Shown: piece after piece, positions 25,803 through 35,301 of the stretch
Numbering within the stretch: position 1 is the stretch's first letter
Layout: each line of letters starts with the position of its first letter
From: Belnapia sp. F-4-1
GTDB taxonomy: Bacteria > Pseudomonadota > Alphaproteobacteria > Acetobacterales > Acetobacteraceae
DNA: 64,000 nt
Assembly (NCBI RefSeq): GCF_000802185.1
Contig: NZ_KN676113.1
Coordinates: forward strand, 3,827,769 to 3,891,768
Reading direction: 5' to 3'
The notes under the pieces: generated by a model
What the model saw: only the letters and a program-made list of their open reading frames with translations
What the model was told of the DNA's origin: nothing
Databases searched by the model: none
Made by a program: the position numbers and the translations under genes

Positions 25803-28043
25803 ATGCCCGACGACATCAAGACCCTTCCCGGCGCCCCGGATGGCGGCGGCACGCGCGACACCGGCCTCGCCGATGCGCTGTCCGAGCGCTACCTGGCCTA
25901 TGCGCTCTCGACCATCATGTCCCGCTCGCTGCCGGATGTGCGGGACGGGCTGAAGCCGGTCCACCGCCGCCTGCTCTGGGCGATGCACCAGCTGAAGCTC
26001 GACCCGGAGGCGGGGTTCAAGAAATGCGCCCGCATCGTCGGCGACGTGATGGGCAAGTACCACCCGCATGGCGATGCCTCGATCTACGAGGCGCTGGTGC
26101 GCCAGGCGCAGGATTTCGCGGCGCGCTACCCGCTGGTGGATGGGCAGGGCAATTTCGGCAATATCGACGGCGATAACGCCGCGGCCATGCGCTACACCGA
26201 GGCGCGGCTGACCACCGTCGCCGAGGCCTTGCTGCAGGGGATCGACGAGAATGCCGTCGATTTCCGCCAGACCTATGACGGCGAGGAGCAGGAGCCGGTG
26301 GTGCTGCCGGCGGCCTTCCCCAACCTGCTGGCCAATGGTGCGACGGGCATCGCGGTCGGCATGGCGACGAGCATCCCGCCGCACAATGCGGGGGAGCTCT
26401 GCGGCGCGGCGCTGGAGCTGATCCGCAACCCGCAGGCCGGAACCGACGACCTGCTGCGGCATGTGCAGGGGCCGGATTTCCCGACCGGCGGCACGCTGGT
26501 CGAGAGCGCCGAGGCGCTGCGCGAGGCCTATGAGACCGGGCGGGGCGGCTTCCGGGTGCGGGCGCGCTGGCGGCGCGAAGAGGGCAAGCTCGGCGCCTAC
26601 CAGATCATCATCGAGGAGATCCCCTACCAGGTCGCCAAGGCGAAGCTGATCGAGCAGATCGCGCAGCTGCTCGAGGAGAAGAAGTTGCCGCTGCTCGGCG
26701 ACATCCGCGACGAGAGCACGGACAAGGTGCGCATCGTCATCGAGCCGAAGACGCGCAACGTCGATGCGGCGATGCTGATGGAGACGCTGTTCCGGGCGAC
26801 GCAGCTGGAGAACCGCATCCCGCTCAACCTCAACGTGCTGGATGCGGACCGCACGCCACGGGTGATGAGCCTGCGCGAGGTGCTGCGGGCCTGGCTCGAC
26901 CACCGGCATGTGGTGCTCGTCCGGCGGACGGAGCACCGGCTGGCGGCGATCGCGCGCAGGCTCGAGATCCTCGACGGCTATCTCATCGTCTATCTCAACC
27001 TCGACGAGGTCATCCGCATCGTCCGCGAGGAGGACAAGCCGAAGGAGGCGCTAATGGCCGCTTTCGGGCTCACGGATGTGCAGGCCAATGCCATCCTCGA
27101 CATGCGGCTGCGCGCGCTCCGCAAGCTCGAGGAGATGGAAATCCGCAAGGAACATACGAAGCTCACCAAGGAGCAGAAGGCCCTGCAGGGGCTAATGGGC
27201 TCCGAGGCGAAGCGGTGGAACGCCATCGCGGCCGAGATCGAGGCGGTGCGGAAGACCTTCGGCGAGGGCGCGCTCGGAGCGCGGCGGACGGTCTCGGGTG
27301 GGGCGCTGCCGGCCATCGCCGTCGATGAGAATGCCTTCGTCGAGCGGGAGCCGATCACCGTCATCCTCTCGGAAAAGGGCTGGATCCGGGCGCAGAAGGG
27401 GCACCTGCCGCCGGAGACGGAGCTGCGCTTCAAGGAGGGCGACGAGCTCTTCCGCATGGTGCATGCGCAGAGCACGGACCGGATCATCCTCTTCGCCACC
27501 AATGGCCGGGCCTATACGCTGAAGGCGGATGCCATCCCGCGCGGGCGGGGCGACGGGCAGCCGGTGCGGCTGATGGTCGAGCTGACCAACGAGGATGCGG
27601 TGCTGGAGGTCTTCGTGCCCGTCGAGGGGATGCGCTACCTGGTGGCGAGCCAGGATGGGCGTGGCTTCGTCGTGCCGGGGGCGGAGCTGCTGGCGGAAAA
27701 GCGCACGGGCAAGCAGGTGCTGGTGCTGGAGGCGGGCCGCGAGGCTGCGGTCTGCGTCCCCGCCGAGGGCGACATGGTCGCCGTTATCGGCGAGAACCGG
27801 AAGCTGCTGCTCTTCCCGATCGACCAGGTGCCGGAGATGGCCCGCGGGCGCGGCGTGCAGCTGCAGTCCTACAAGGATGGCGGCCTCTCCGACGCCAAGG
27901 TCTTCACCCGGAAGGAGGGGCTGAGCTGGCGGCTCGGCGACCGGGTGCGGGTGGAGCAGGATGTCGCGCCCTGGCGCGGCAACCGGGCGGGGGCCGGGAA
28001 GATGCCGCCGAACGGCTTCCCGAAGTCGAACCGGTTCGAGTAG
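25803..28043 (+). CDS. parC: DNA topoisomerase IV subunit A
   Basis: A 746-residue type IIA topoisomerase A subunit that breaks and rejoins DNA to separate daughter chromosomes. The winged-helix region has [17 protein letters not shown] and [13 protein letters not shown]. The catalytic tyrosine is Tyr131 in [10 protein letters not shown]. The C-terminal beta-pinwheel (about 500-720) lacks the GyrA box, which separates it from GyrA. The ATG at 25803 gives an about 20-residue acidic/glycine leader. A short intergenic gap separates it from pxpA. parE is not in the window. Confidence 0.95.
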   Translation: MPDDIKTLPGAPDGGGTRDTGLADALSERYLAYALSTIMSRSLPDVRDGLKPVHRRLLWAMHQLKLDPEAGFKKCARIVGDVMGKYHPHGDASIYEALVRQAQDFAARYPLVDGQGNFGNIDGDNAAAMRYTEARLTTVAEALLQGIDENAVDFRQTYDGEEQEPVVLPAAFPNLLANGATGIAVGMATSIPPHNAGELCGAALELIRNPQAGTDDLLRHVQGPDFPTGGTLVESAEALREAYETGRGGFRVRARWRREEGKLGAYQIIIEEIPYQVAKAKLIEQIAQLLEEKKLPLLGDIRDESTDKVRIVIEPKTRNVDAAMLMETLFRATQLENRIPLNLNVLDADRTPRVMSLREVLRAWLDHRHVVLVRRTEHRLAAIARRLEILDGYLIVYLNLDEVIRIVREEDKPKEALMAAFGLTDVQANAILDMRLRALRKLEEMEIRKEHTKLTKEQKALQGLMGSEAKRWNAIAAEIEAVRKTFGEGALGARRTVSGGALPAIAVDENAFVEREPITVILSEKGWIRAQKGHLPPETELRFKEGDELFRMVHAQSTDRIILFATNGRAYTLKADAIPRGRGDGQPVRLMVELTNEDAVLEVFVPVEGMRYLVASQDGRGFVVPGAELLAEKRTGKQVLVLEAGREAAVCVPAEGDMVAVIGENRKLLLFPIDQVPEMARGRGVQLQSYKDGGLSDAKVFTRKEGLSWRLGDRVRVEQDVAPWRGNRAGAGKMPPNGFPKSNRFE

Positions 28044-28049
28044 GCCAGC

Positions 28050-28991
28050 CTATTCGGGCTCGATCCCGGCGAGCTTGACGAAGCGGGCCCATTTCGCCCG
28101 CTCGGTGTGGAGCAGGGCGGCGATCTGCTCGAGGTCGAGCACCTGCGGGTTGAGGCCGAATTCGCGCATGCGGCTGCGGGCCGGCTCCGTCTGTCCGGCT
28201 TCGTTGGCGAGCGCGTTCAGCCGCTCCGCCACCGGGCGCGGCGTGCCGGCCGGCACGGCGAGGCCGAGGAAGCCTGTGAGGTGGTAGTCCGGCCAGGTCT
28301 CCGCCATCACCGCCAGGTCGGGCCAGCGCGCCCAGCGGCGCGGGGCGGTCAGCGCCAGGGCCCGCGTCTGGCCCTGGGCGAGATAGGCATCGCCTGCGGT
28401 GGTGTCGACGAAGATGAGGTCGAGGCGGCCGGCGATGAGGTCGCTGAAGGCGGCCGCGATGGCACGATAGGGCACGCCTTGGATCTGGGTGCCGGCCATG
28501 AGGTTCAGCATCTCCCCCGGCAGGCGGGAGGAGGCGTTGAAATGGCCGAAGAACATCTGCCCGGGCCGCGCCTTGGCCTCGGCGACGAGGGCGGGCACGT
28601 CGCGCCAGGGAGAGTCGGGGCGGACCATGAGGTAGGCGCCGTTCGAGGCGAAGAAGCCGATGCCGGTGAAATCCCGCTCCGGGTCGTAGGGCAGGTCGCG
28701 CACCAGGCTAGGATTGGCGGAATGCGTGCTGCTGGTGGCGAGCAGCAGGGTGAGGCCGTCCGGCGCCGCCGCCTTTACCGCCATGGTGCCGATGACGCCG
28801 TTGGCCCCCGGGCGGTTGTCGACCACGACGGGCTGGCCGGTTGTCGCCTCGATATGCCGTCCTACCAGCCGCGCGGTGATGTCGCCGGAGCCACCGGGGG
28901 CGAAGGGGACGATGATCTTGAGGGGCCTCGGCTGGGCGAGGGCCGGGGCGGGCAAGGCGAGGGCGGCGAGCAGGGCGCGGCGGCTTGGCAT
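28050..28991 (-). CDS. Bug-family tripartite tricarboxylate transporter substrate-binding protein
   Basis: A 313-residue periplasmic binding protein. It has a signal peptide MPSRRALLAALALPAPALA with an Arg-Arg pair, and the Bug signature IIVPFAPGGSGDITAR followed by VVVDNRPGANGVIG. These proteins bind carboxylates for TctAB-type carriers or act as sensors. No TctA or TctB gene is adjacent, so this is one of the orphan Bug proteins common in this group. The start at 28991 is backed by AGGAGGAAATC upstream. It converges on parC with a six-base gap. Confidence 0.92.
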   Translation of the reverse strand: MPSRRALLAALALPAPALAQPRPLKIIVPFAPGGSGDITARLVGRHIEATTGQPVVVDNRPGANGVIGTMAVKAAAPDGLTLLLATSSTHSANPSLVRDLPYDPERDFTGIGFFASNGAYLMVRPDSPWRDVPALVAEAKARPGQMFFGHFNASSRLPGEMLNLMAGTQIQGVPYRAIAAAFSDLIAGRLDLIFVDTTAGDAYLAQGQTRALALTAPRRWARWPDLAVMAETWPDYHLTGFLGLAVPAGTPRPVAERLNALANEAGQTEPARSRMREFGLNPQVLDLEQIAALLHTERAKWARFVKLAGIEPE

Positions 28992-29083
28992 GGCTGATTT
29001 CCTCCTTGCCGCGAGCATCCCTCCATGGGCGGCGGGACGCCAGCGTGGCCGGGGCGTTGCCAGGCGGAGAAGGAGGCAGGCCG

Positions 29084-29557
29084 ATGCAGGACGAGGACTT
29101 CTTCATGCGCCGGGCTCTGGCGATGGCTGAGGCTGCACTGACGGCGGGCCAGGCGCCCTTCGGCGCCGTGGTGGTCGATGCCGCCGGCCAGGTGGCGGGC
29201 GAAGGCCACAACACCGTCGCCGCCGACGGGGATGCGACGGCGCATGGCGAGGTGGTGGCACTGCGCGATGCCTGGGCCCGGCTCGGCGACCGGCGGCGCC
29301 TCGCCGACTGCACGCTCTACACGAGCTGCGAGCCCTGCCTGATGTGCAGCTGCGCCATCACCCAGCTCGGCCTGCGCCGCGTGGTCTTCGCGGCGCGCGG
29401 CACGGAAGTCCCTGGGGCGAAGCGCCTTTTCGATGCGGACCTGACCGGTGCCGCAGCTTGGGCCACCGGCCGCCCCGGCTGGCGGATGCCCGAGATCCGC
29501 GGCGATCTGCTCAGGGCCGAGGCGCTGGCGATCATGGCACGCTACGACTGGGGCTAA
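29084..29557 (+). CDS. Nucleoside/nucleobase deaminase (CDA fold)
   Basis: A 157-residue cytidine/deoxycytidylate deaminase-like enzyme. Zinc motifs: TAHGEVVAL, where the usual His-Ala-Glu is His-Gly-Glu, and SCEPCLMCSCAI, the Pro-Cys-x-x-Cys pair. The order PFGAVVVD, then HGE, then PCxxC, and the C-terminal part after PGAKRLFD resemble guanine-deaminase/TadA-like families more than cytidine deaminase. The tRNA-editing TadA pattern is not clear. AGGAGG lies eight bases before the start. The substrate base is not known. Confidence 0.85.
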   Translation: MQDEDFFMRRALAMAEAALTAGQAPFGAVVVDAAGQVAGEGHNTVAADGDATAHGEVVALRDAWARLGDRRRLADCTLYTSCEPCLMCSCAITQLGLRRVVFAARGTEVPGAKRLFDADLTGAAAWATGRPGWRMPEIRGDLLRAEALAIMARYDWG

Positions 29558-29571
29558 GGCTGGCGCCAGCC
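29558..29571 (+). terminator. Perfect palindrome after deaminase gene
   Basis: GGCTGGCGCCAGCC directly follows the stop codon and can fold into a short GC hairpin. No T-run follows; weak terminator or mRNA end structure. Confidence 0.3.
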
Positions 29572-29736
29572 TCGACCTGGCGGTTGAGCGGTCGTGAGTT
29601 CAGCCGTCACCGAGGCGCTGCCGGCCCGTATTCCCAACCCCCACCACCCGGTTGATCCATCAAGGGAGGCGACGACGCCGGCGACCCGCGGCGTCCGGGA
29701 TGGCGGTCCGCGTCGAAGGCTGGCCGCCCGTTCCGG

Positions 29737-30351
29737 TCAGCGGATGCCCCAGGCCTTGTGCGCCTGGATGTTGAGGCGCCATTCGGGGTGGCCGAGGCAG
29801 TAGGCGGCCGCCGCTGCGGTGTTCCCGGCGAGCGCGGGCCCATCCATGGGGGAAAGCCAGCGGTGCAGCGCCGGAAAGGCGCGGAACTCCGCCGGGTCGA
29901 TCCCGGCTTGCGGATAAACCAGCTTCAGCTCGTCCGCCCGTGCCAGGGCCAGCGGGGCACCGGCCTTGGGGCTGACGCAGACCCAATCGACCGGGCCGGG
30001 CAGGGGCTGGGTGCCATTGGTCTCGATGGCGACGGTGAAGCCGGCGGCGTGCAACGCGTCCAGGAGGGGCGCATCGACCTGCAACAAGGGTTCGCCGCCG
30101 GTCAGGACGCAGAAACGGTCGGACGCCCCGATGGGCCAAAGGGCGACGGCGGCAGCGACCAGCGCCTCCAGGCCGTATTTCTCGCCGCCCCGGAATTCGG
30201 TGTCGCAGAAGCGGCAGACGGCATCGGCCCGGTCCTCCTCGCGGCCGGACCAGAGGTTGCAGCCGGCGAAGCGGATGAAGACGGCGGTGCGGCCAAGATT
30301 GGCACCCTCGCCCTGGGCGGTCAGGAAGAGCTCGTGGACGGTGTAGGACAC
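29737..30351 (-). CDS. queE: 7-carboxy-7-deazaguanine synthase QueE
   Basis: A 204-residue short radical-SAM enzyme that converts carboxytetrahydropterin to 7-carboxy-7-deazaguanine in queuosine and preQ0 synthesis. It begins YTVHELFLTAQGEG. The iron-sulfur cysteines have the QueE spacing Cys-x14-Cys-x2-Cys: GCNLW, then VCRFCDTEF. TGGEPLLQ and ETNGTQP are substrate/SAM motifs, and the protein ends IQAHKAWGIR. The GTG at 30351 is taken as start because homologous sequence begins there; the frame continues upstream without homology. No other que gene is near. Confidence 0.93.
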   Translation of the reverse strand: MSYTVHELFLTAQGEGANLGRTAVFIRFAGCNLWSGREEDRADAVCRFCDTEFRGGEKYGLEALVAAAVALWPIGASDRFCVLTGGEPLLQVDAPLLDALHAAGFTVAIETNGTQPLPGPVDWVCVSPKAGAPLALARADELKLVYPQAGIDPAEFRAFPALHRWLSPMDGPALAGNTAAAAAYCLGHPEWRLNIQAHKAWGIR

Positions 30352-30536
30352 AACAAGGGTTCCGGTGCGGCCGGGGCCGCGGCGCCTCAAGACGGACGAG
30401 GCCATAGGCCTTTGAAAAGCCTCGGACTTCCGCCGGCAATTTAAAGTTTGAAGGATTGAGGCGGGGCCGAGGCGCGGGGCATAGGTCAGCCTTGAGCGGA
30501 TAATCCTATAGCGCGCAGCGGCCGGGATGGCAAGCC
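30352..30536. promoter_or_regulatory. AT-rich leader/promoter region upstream of queE
   Basis: Two AT-rich patches in otherwise GC-rich DNA (around 30428-30455 and 30496-30515) lie before queE and probably hold its promoter. GAGGC/GCCTC and similar short inverted repeats are present on the minus strand. I looked for a preQ1 riboswitch core and could not find one. Confidence 0.35.
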
Positions 30537-30917
30537 TCAGCCCCATTGCGGATCGAGCAGCACCCAGAGCCGGGCGATGCGGCCATCGGCGATCTCGGCG
30601 AGGTCGGCGCCGCTGATCGCGGCCGGGCTTCCCTCAGGGCCGGCATGCCAGCGAAGGACGGCCATGCCGTGATGGCCGAGCGCGGGGCCCTTCTCCGGGG
30701 TGAAGCGGAAGCCGGGGCCGAAGCCTTCGAGCAGGGCGCCGGCGACGGCGGCGATGGCCTCCCGGCCTGCGACCACCTTGTCGGGCTCGTACATCACCGG
30801 CTCGGCGACATAGAGCTCGGCCATGGCGTCGGCGCGGCGGGCGGCATCGCGCTCATTGAAGACGCGCTCCAGATTGGCGCGGAGCAGGCGGTCGTGGAGG
30901 GGCGCTTCGTCGGTCAT
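30537..30917 (-). CDS. NTF2/SnoaL-like protein
   Basis: A 126-residue protein with the cone-shaped NTF2-like pattern: an N-terminal helix with LLRANLERVFNERDAARR, then ELYVAEPVMYEP, VVAGREAIAAVAG and strands ending ADLAEIADGRIARLWVLLD. Such proteins are small isomerases, hydrolases or binding proteins. Catalytic residues cannot be fixed by eye. It lies upstream of queE on the same strand, separated by an AT-rich gap. Confidence 0.78.
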   Translation of the reverse strand: MTDEAPLHDRLLRANLERVFNERDAARRADAMAELYVAEPVMYEPDKVVAGREAIAAVAGALLEGFGPGFRFTPEKGPALGHHGMAVLRWHAGPEGSPAAISGADLAEIADGRIARLWVLLDPQWG

Positions 30918-31320
30918 GCGATGGTCCTTGGCCGGGGAGGGGTCATGCCGCCGCCACCCTGCGGTCGCGCAGGCCGGTGCCGGCCGCCGATAAGAGGCAG
31001 CACCGGTTCGGATCGCCGGAATAGCGGGGGCTGGTCAGAAAGGGCAAGCCGCCAGGAAGCAGGCCCGCTGGCGCCGTCCGGTACCGGCGCGGCGCAAGAA
31101 CGGGCACGGCCGCTGCCGGTGACCTCCATGCGGGCCGGGCGGGGAAGTGGGTCGGCGCAGTCCGGCCGTTCGGCGGCTTCCCGCCAGCCGGAGGGAGGAT
31201 GGCGGTGCATGGCGGGCTTCCCGCCTGGCTGCGTTGCTGCCAGCGTCGGCCTTCGCCGGATGGGTGCAGGGTGCGGCCTGGAGTATGCTCGGCGACGGTT
31301 GAACCGGGGGCGAGGTGCTG
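30918..31320. other. 403-base gap without a supported gene
   Basis: It lies between divergent genes. Several GC-rich inverted repeats occur, for example GGCGGGCTTCCCGCC near 31212-31226. Open frames cross it on both strands but none has a ribosome site or a recognisable domain. It presumably contains the promoters of both flanking genes. Confidence 0.45.
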
Positions 31321-32262
31321 ATGGCGGTGCTGGTGGTGAAGTCCGGGGGCGAGGCCGCCATGGCGGAGTGGCGGGACTGCTTCGCCGCCTGCGCGCCGGG
31401 GCTGGAAGTCCGCTGGTGGGACGAGCCGGGGCTGCGGCCGGAAGAGGTCCACTACGCCCTGGTCTGGGACCCGGAACCGGGGCGGCTCGCTGCCATGCCG
31501 CATCTGCGGACGGTCTTCGGCTCCGGCGCCGGGGTGGACGGCATCGTTGCAGACCCCCGCTATCCGCGGCAGGTGCCGCTCGTTCGGATGAGCATTCCCG
31601 AGGCGACGGAGCGGATGGGGGAGTATGTCTGCTGGGCGGCGCTCTCGCTGCTGCGGGAGGGGCGGCGGATGGCGATCGCCCAGGCGGAACGGCGCTGGGA
31701 TTTCGTCGAGCCGCCCTACCGGGCAAGTCAGCGAACCGTGGGGATCATGGGGCTCGGCAGCATGGGCAGCCAGGCGGCGCGGATGCTGCGGGGGATCGGC
31801 TTCCCGGTGAACGGCTGGTCGCGCGGGCGGAAATCGGTGCCTGGCGTGGAAAGCCATGCCGGGCCTGCGGAGCTGGAGGCCTTTCTCGCCCGGACGGACA
31901 TCCTCGTCTGCCTGCTGCCGGCGACGGCGGAGACGAGAGGGATCATCGATGCGGCGACGCTCGGCCGGCTGCCGCGCGGCGCCGGCTATATCGGCGTCGG
32001 GCGGGGGATGCAGCAGCGGCTGGAGGACATCCTCGCTGCGCTGGAGGATGGGCAGCTCTCCGGCGCCGTGATCGACGTGTTCGAGCCGGAGCCGCTGCCG
32101 GAGGAGCATCCGCTCTGGGTCCACCCGCGGGCGATCGTCACCGCGCATGTCGCCAGCCTGCCGAGCCGGGCGGAGCGGGCGGCGGCGGTTGCCGCGGCCA
32201 TCGCCGGACTCGAGCGGGGCGAGGGGCTGCCCAACCTGTACGACCACGAGAAGGGGTATTGA
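31321..32262 (+). CDS. 2-hydroxyacid dehydrogenase (glyoxylate/hydroxypyruvate reductase A-like)
   Basis: A 313-residue D-2-hydroxyacid dehydrogenase of the GhrA type, reducing 2-oxoacids such as glyoxylate or hydroxypyruvate with NAD(P)H. The nucleotide site is VGIMGLGSMGSQAARML (about 140-156). FEPEPLPEEHPLWVHPR near residue 255-275 carries the catalytic glutamate and histidine region. ATG 31321 is used; GTG 31315 is also in frame. Its stop is two bases before the aldolase ATG, so the two form an operon. Confidence 0.88.
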   Translation: MAVLVVKSGGEAAMAEWRDCFAACAPGLEVRWWDEPGLRPEEVHYALVWDPEPGRLAAMPHLRTVFGSGAGVDGIVADPRYPRQVPLVRMSIPEATERMGEYVCWAALSLLREGRRMAIAQAERRWDFVEPPYRASQRTVGIMGLGSMGSQAARMLRGIGFPVNGWSRGRKSVPGVESHAGPAELEAFLARTDILVCLLPATAETRGIIDAATLGRLPRGAGYIGVGRGMQQRLEDILAALEDGQLSGAVIDVFEPEPLPEEHPLWVHPRAIVTAHVASLPSRAERAAAVAAAIAGLERGEGLPNLYDHEKGY

Positions 32263-32264
32263 GC

Positions 32265-33035
32265 ATGGCCCTACCGCAGCCGCCGGTCCGGCCGGACCCC
32301 AACCACATTCCCGACGAGGGGGAGCTACGCGAGGAGCTGGCCGCGGCCTACCGGCTGATCGCCCTCTTCGGCATGACCGATCTGGTCTTCACCCATCTTT
32401 CGGTGCGCATTCCCGGGCCGGGGCATCGGTTCCTCGTCAATCCCTACGGGCTGCTCTTCGAGGAGATCACCGCCTCCTCCCTCGTTGTCGTCGATGCGGA
32501 AGGGCAGCCGGCGCAGAGGACGGACTGGCCGGTGAATCCGGCGGGCTTCGTCATCCATTCCGCCGTGCATCTCGGCCGCGAGGATGCCCAATGCGTGATG
32601 CACACGCATACGCTGGCCGGCATGGCGGTCGCGGCGCAGCAGGGGGCGTTGCTGCCGCTGAACCAGATCAGCATGGAGTTCGACGGGCGGGTCGCCTTCC
32701 ACGACTACGAGGGCGTGGCCGCCGACGACAACCTGTCCGAGCGCGAGCGGCTGGTGCGGGACCTGGGCGACAAGCCCTGCATGATCCTCCGCCATCACGG
32801 CCTGCTGACGGTCGGGCGGACGGTGCGCGAGGCCTTCTACTGGATGTGGTATCTGGAGCAGAGCTGCCGCATCCAGCTCGCGGCGCAGGCCTCCGGCGTG
32901 CCGCTGGCGCTGCCTTCGGCCGAGACAGTGGCGCGGACGCGAGCGCAGTTCAGCACCGGGCCGACCAAGGGCTGGCTGCCCTGGCAGGCGCTGCGGCGGA
33001 AGCTCGACCGGGAGCAGCCGGACTACAAGGACTAG
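32265..33035 (+). CDS. Class II aldolase/adducin family protein
   Basis: A 256-residue zinc-dependent class II aldolase-fold protein, active in carbon-carbon bond cleavage or epimerisation of sugar phosphates and hydroxy acids. AYRLIALFGMTDLVFTH opens the fold. MHTHTLAGMAVA gives the zinc histidines, and LRHHGLLTVGRTVREAF gives the third histidine and the conserved C-terminal helix. Members of this kind lacking a clear phosphate-binding lysine are often annotated only to family level. It follows the GhrA-like reductase with a two-base gap, suggesting joint metabolism of a hydroxy acid. Confidence 0.9.
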   Translation: MALPQPPVRPDPNHIPDEGELREELAAAYRLIALFGMTDLVFTHLSVRIPGPGHRFLVNPYGLLFEEITASSLVVVDAEGQPAQRTDWPVNPAGFVIHSAVHLGREDAQCVMHTHTLAGMAVAAQQGALLPLNQISMEFDGRVAFHDYEGVAADDNLSERERLVRDLGDKPCMILRHHGLLTVGRTVREAFYWMWYLEQSCRIQLAAQASGVPLALPSAETVARTRAQFSTGPTKGWLPWQALRRKLDREQPDYKD

Positions 33036-33050
33036 GCCTCGGGGTGGGTG

Positions 33051-33083
33051 GGGCGCCGGTAGGGCTGGCCTACCGGCGCGCCC
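33051..33083. terminator. Bidirectional hairpin between aldolase and DUF883-like gene
   Basis: GGGCGCCGGTAGG pairs with CCTACCGGCGCGCCC across loop GCTGG, giving about 12 pairs with one bulged G, and is followed by GTCTT. It sits in the 51-base gap between convergent genes. Confidence 0.65.
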
Positions 33084-33086
33084 GTC

Positions 33087-33533
33087 TTATCGCCTAGCGA
33101 TCAGCAGGCCGAGCACGAAGCCGATGGCGCCGGCGCCGAGCAGGGCGAGCAGCGGTTCCTCGCGCACGCGGTCGTTGAGGTAGTCGGCCGCCTGCTGGCT
33201 TTGGCGATAGGCCTGGCTGCCGGCCTCGGAGAGGCTGTCGCCGGCCTGGCGGGCCATCTGGCCGGCCTGGGCACTGTATTCGCCGACGCGCTCGCGGGCC
33301 TCGTCGGCCAGGCCGCGGGCGCTGCTGGCAGCGTCGTCGGCAAAGCCCTTGGCCTCGCCGGCCATCTCGCGGGCCTTCTGCATGGTGTCGTCAGCGCCGC
33401 CCGGCTTCTGGCCAACTGCCGAGGGGTCGACGCCCTGCGGGCGGCCGCCGGGCATGGCGCCGGACTGCATCGCATCCTTGCTGTGGGCGCCCACCGCGGC
33501 GGCGCCGCTGCCTTCCATCCGGTTCTCGCTCAT
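33087..33533 (-). CDS. DUF883/ElaB-YqjD-like envelope protein
   Basis: A 148-residue protein. The first 50 residues are Gly/Ala/Pro-rich and probably disordered. The middle is a long helix of Ala, Glu and Gln repeats (MQKAREMAGEAKGFADDA and onward). The C-terminus has one membrane helix (LLALLGAGAIGFVLGLLIA) ending in ARR. This is the layout of the YqjD/ElaB/DUF883 tail-anchored proteins linked to ribosomes or stress in E. coli. A GAGAGGAGAG ribosome site precedes the ATG. Confidence 0.75.
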   Translation of the reverse strand: MSENRMEGSGAAAVGAHSKDAMQSGAMPGGRPQGVDPSAVGQKPGGADDTMQKAREMAGEAKGFADDAASSARGLADEARERVGEYSAQAGQMARQAGDSLSEAGSQAYRQSQQAADYLNDRVREEPLLALLGAGAIGFVLGLLIARR

Positions 33534-33601
33534 GGTCGGTACTCTCCTCTCTCGTTCCGGGCTGGAACGCGCGAGGGCGGCATCGGTGCCCGCGCTTTGG
33601 T

Positions 33602-35179
33602 CTACTTCTTCTCGACGCCCCAGAAGACGGGGATGGTGGTGGGGCGGATGCCCTCGATATTGGCGCGGCGGGCGCTCAGCGTGCGGTACTGGCCGGCATT
33701 GATGTAGGGCAGGACCTGGTAGGCGCGGGCATGGACCTGCTCCAGCAGGGCGTGGCGCTTGGTCGCATCCGGCTCTTCCCACCAGGCGCGGCGGAGGCGT
33801 TCCAGCTCCTCGTCGCAGGGCCAGCCGGCGAGGCCGCCCTCGCAGGGGCTGGCGAGGTAGAGGTTGGTCAGGGGGTTCTGGGCGTCGAGAACGTTGGCGA
33901 TGGTGACGAAGAGGTTCCAGCCGCCCTGGTCCTGCGGCTCGCGCCGGTTGCGGCGCTGGGTGAGGGTGGCCCAGTCCATCGAAGGCACGTCCATGTTCAG
34001 CCCGCCGCGGCGGAAGGCTTCGGCCATGGTCAGCGTCACCGCGTTGTTGGCGGGGCTGTCGGTGGCGTTGAGGAAGACGACCTTGCGGCCGTCATAGCCG
34101 GCCTCGCGCAGCAGGGCGCGGGCGCGGTCCGGGTTGGCCTCGCGTAGGCCCTCGGCGCCGGCGGCGCTTTCGAGCGGCGTCCCGCAGAGGAAATAGGCGG
34201 GGCAGTAGGGGATCTGCTCGCTGGGGCGGACGCCGATCGCCTGCTCGTTCTCCTGCTGGTTCACCAGGTAGAGCAGGGCGCGGCGAGCGCGCGGATCGTT
34301 GAAGGGCGGCTGGGTGTGGTTGATGCGCAGCCAGACGACGGAGCCGATGGGGTTCAGCGGGAAGAGGCGGATGGCGCGGTTGCGCTCCAGCGTCGGGATG
34401 ATGTCGGGGGAGGGGACTTCGAGGAAGTCGATCTCGCCGGATTGCAGCGCGGCGGCGGCTGTCGCGGCATCGGGCATGGCGAGCCATTCGAGGCGCTCGA
34501 TTAGTACGCGCTTGCCGCCGGCGAGGCCATCCGCCGGCTCGGGGCGCGGGCGGTAGGCGGGGTTGCGGCGGTAGACGGCGCGGTTGCCGGACTGCCACTC
34601 GCGCGGCTCGAAGACGAAGGGGCCGGAGCCCGTCGCCTCGGTGATGGCGGTGGTGGCGGGCGTTTGCGCCAGGCGCTCGGGCATGACGAAGAGGGCGCTG
34701 GCGGTGGGGCGAGCCAGAGCCTCAGTCACCAGGGCGAAGGGGCGGGCGAGGGTGAGGGTGAAGCTCTTCTCATCGACGACCTCGAGCGAGCCGGTGGCGG
34801 CGGCGAGGGCGCGGCCGACAACGTCGCGCTGGGCCCAGCGCCTGATGGAGGCGACGGCGTCGGCGGCGCGGACGGGGCTGCCGTCATGGAAGGCGAGACC
34901 CTCGCGCAGCGTGAAGCGCCAGCGCATGCCGTCCGGCGAGCGCTCGAAGCTGTCGACCATCTGTGGCTGGGGCTCGCCCTTGCTGTCGAGGGCGAAGAGC
35001 TGGTCGTAGACCATGAAGCCGTGGTTGCGGACGAAGGCGGCCGTCGATTGCACCGGGTCGAGGCTGGCCAGGTCGTTGACGAGCACGACGCGAAGCGTCT
35101 GCGCGGCGGCGGGGAGGGCGCAGAGCGCGGCGAGGGCGGCGCCGGCGAGGAGCCGGGTGATGCGGGAGGGGGCGGGCAT
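33602..35179 (-). CDS. ABC transporter solute-binding protein, family 5 (second SBP of cluster)
   Basis: A 525-residue periplasmic binding protein of the dipeptide/nickel family. It has a signal peptide ITRLLAGAALAALCALPAAA, then the domain-I start LRVVLVNDLASLDPVQST, DGMRWRFTLREGLAFHDGS and the hinge region. It is transcribed away from the amidohydrolase-ABC operon with a 122-base divergent gap. A second family-5 binding protein lies inside the operon at 38724, so this one may feed the same permease with another ligand. The ligand is unknown. Confidence 0.92.
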   Translation of the reverse strand: MPAPSRITRLLAGAALAALCALPAAAQTLRVVLVNDLASLDPVQSTAAFVRNHGFMVYDQLFALDSKGEPQPQMVDSFERSPDGMRWRFTLREGLAFHDGSPVRAADAVASIRRWAQRDVVGRALAAATGSLEVVDEKSFTLTLARPFALVTEALARPTASALFVMPERLAQTPATTAITEATGSGPFVFEPREWQSGNRAVYRRNPAYRPRPEPADGLAGGKRVLIERLEWLAMPDAATAAAALQSGEIDFLEVPSPDIIPTLERNRAIRLFPLNPIGSVVWLRINHTQPPFNDPRARRALLYLVNQQENEQAIGVRPSEQIPYCPAYFLCGTPLESAAGAEGLREANPDRARALLREAGYDGRKVVFLNATDSPANNAVTLTMAEAFRRGGLNMDVPSMDWATLTQRRNRREPQDQGGWNLFVTIANVLDAQNPLTNLYLASPCEGGLAGWPCDEELERLRRAWWEEPDATKRHALLEQVHARAYQVLPYINAGQYRTLSARRANIEGIRPTTIPVFWGVEKK

Positions 35180-35301
35180 CGGGTCGTCCTGCTGCGGTGA
35201 TGGGCAGCGGCAGTCTCGCGGCGGAACGAGGGGGCGGCAAGGGCGGTTGACGCCGCCTGCGGGGGTGGCGGAGCATCGGCGGGCGAGAGGGAGGAGCCTG
35301 G

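Noticed and set aside
30352-30536. Possible preQ1 riboswitch upstream of queE
   Set aside because: I could not assemble the stem and the conserved A-rich tail of any known preQ1 class.
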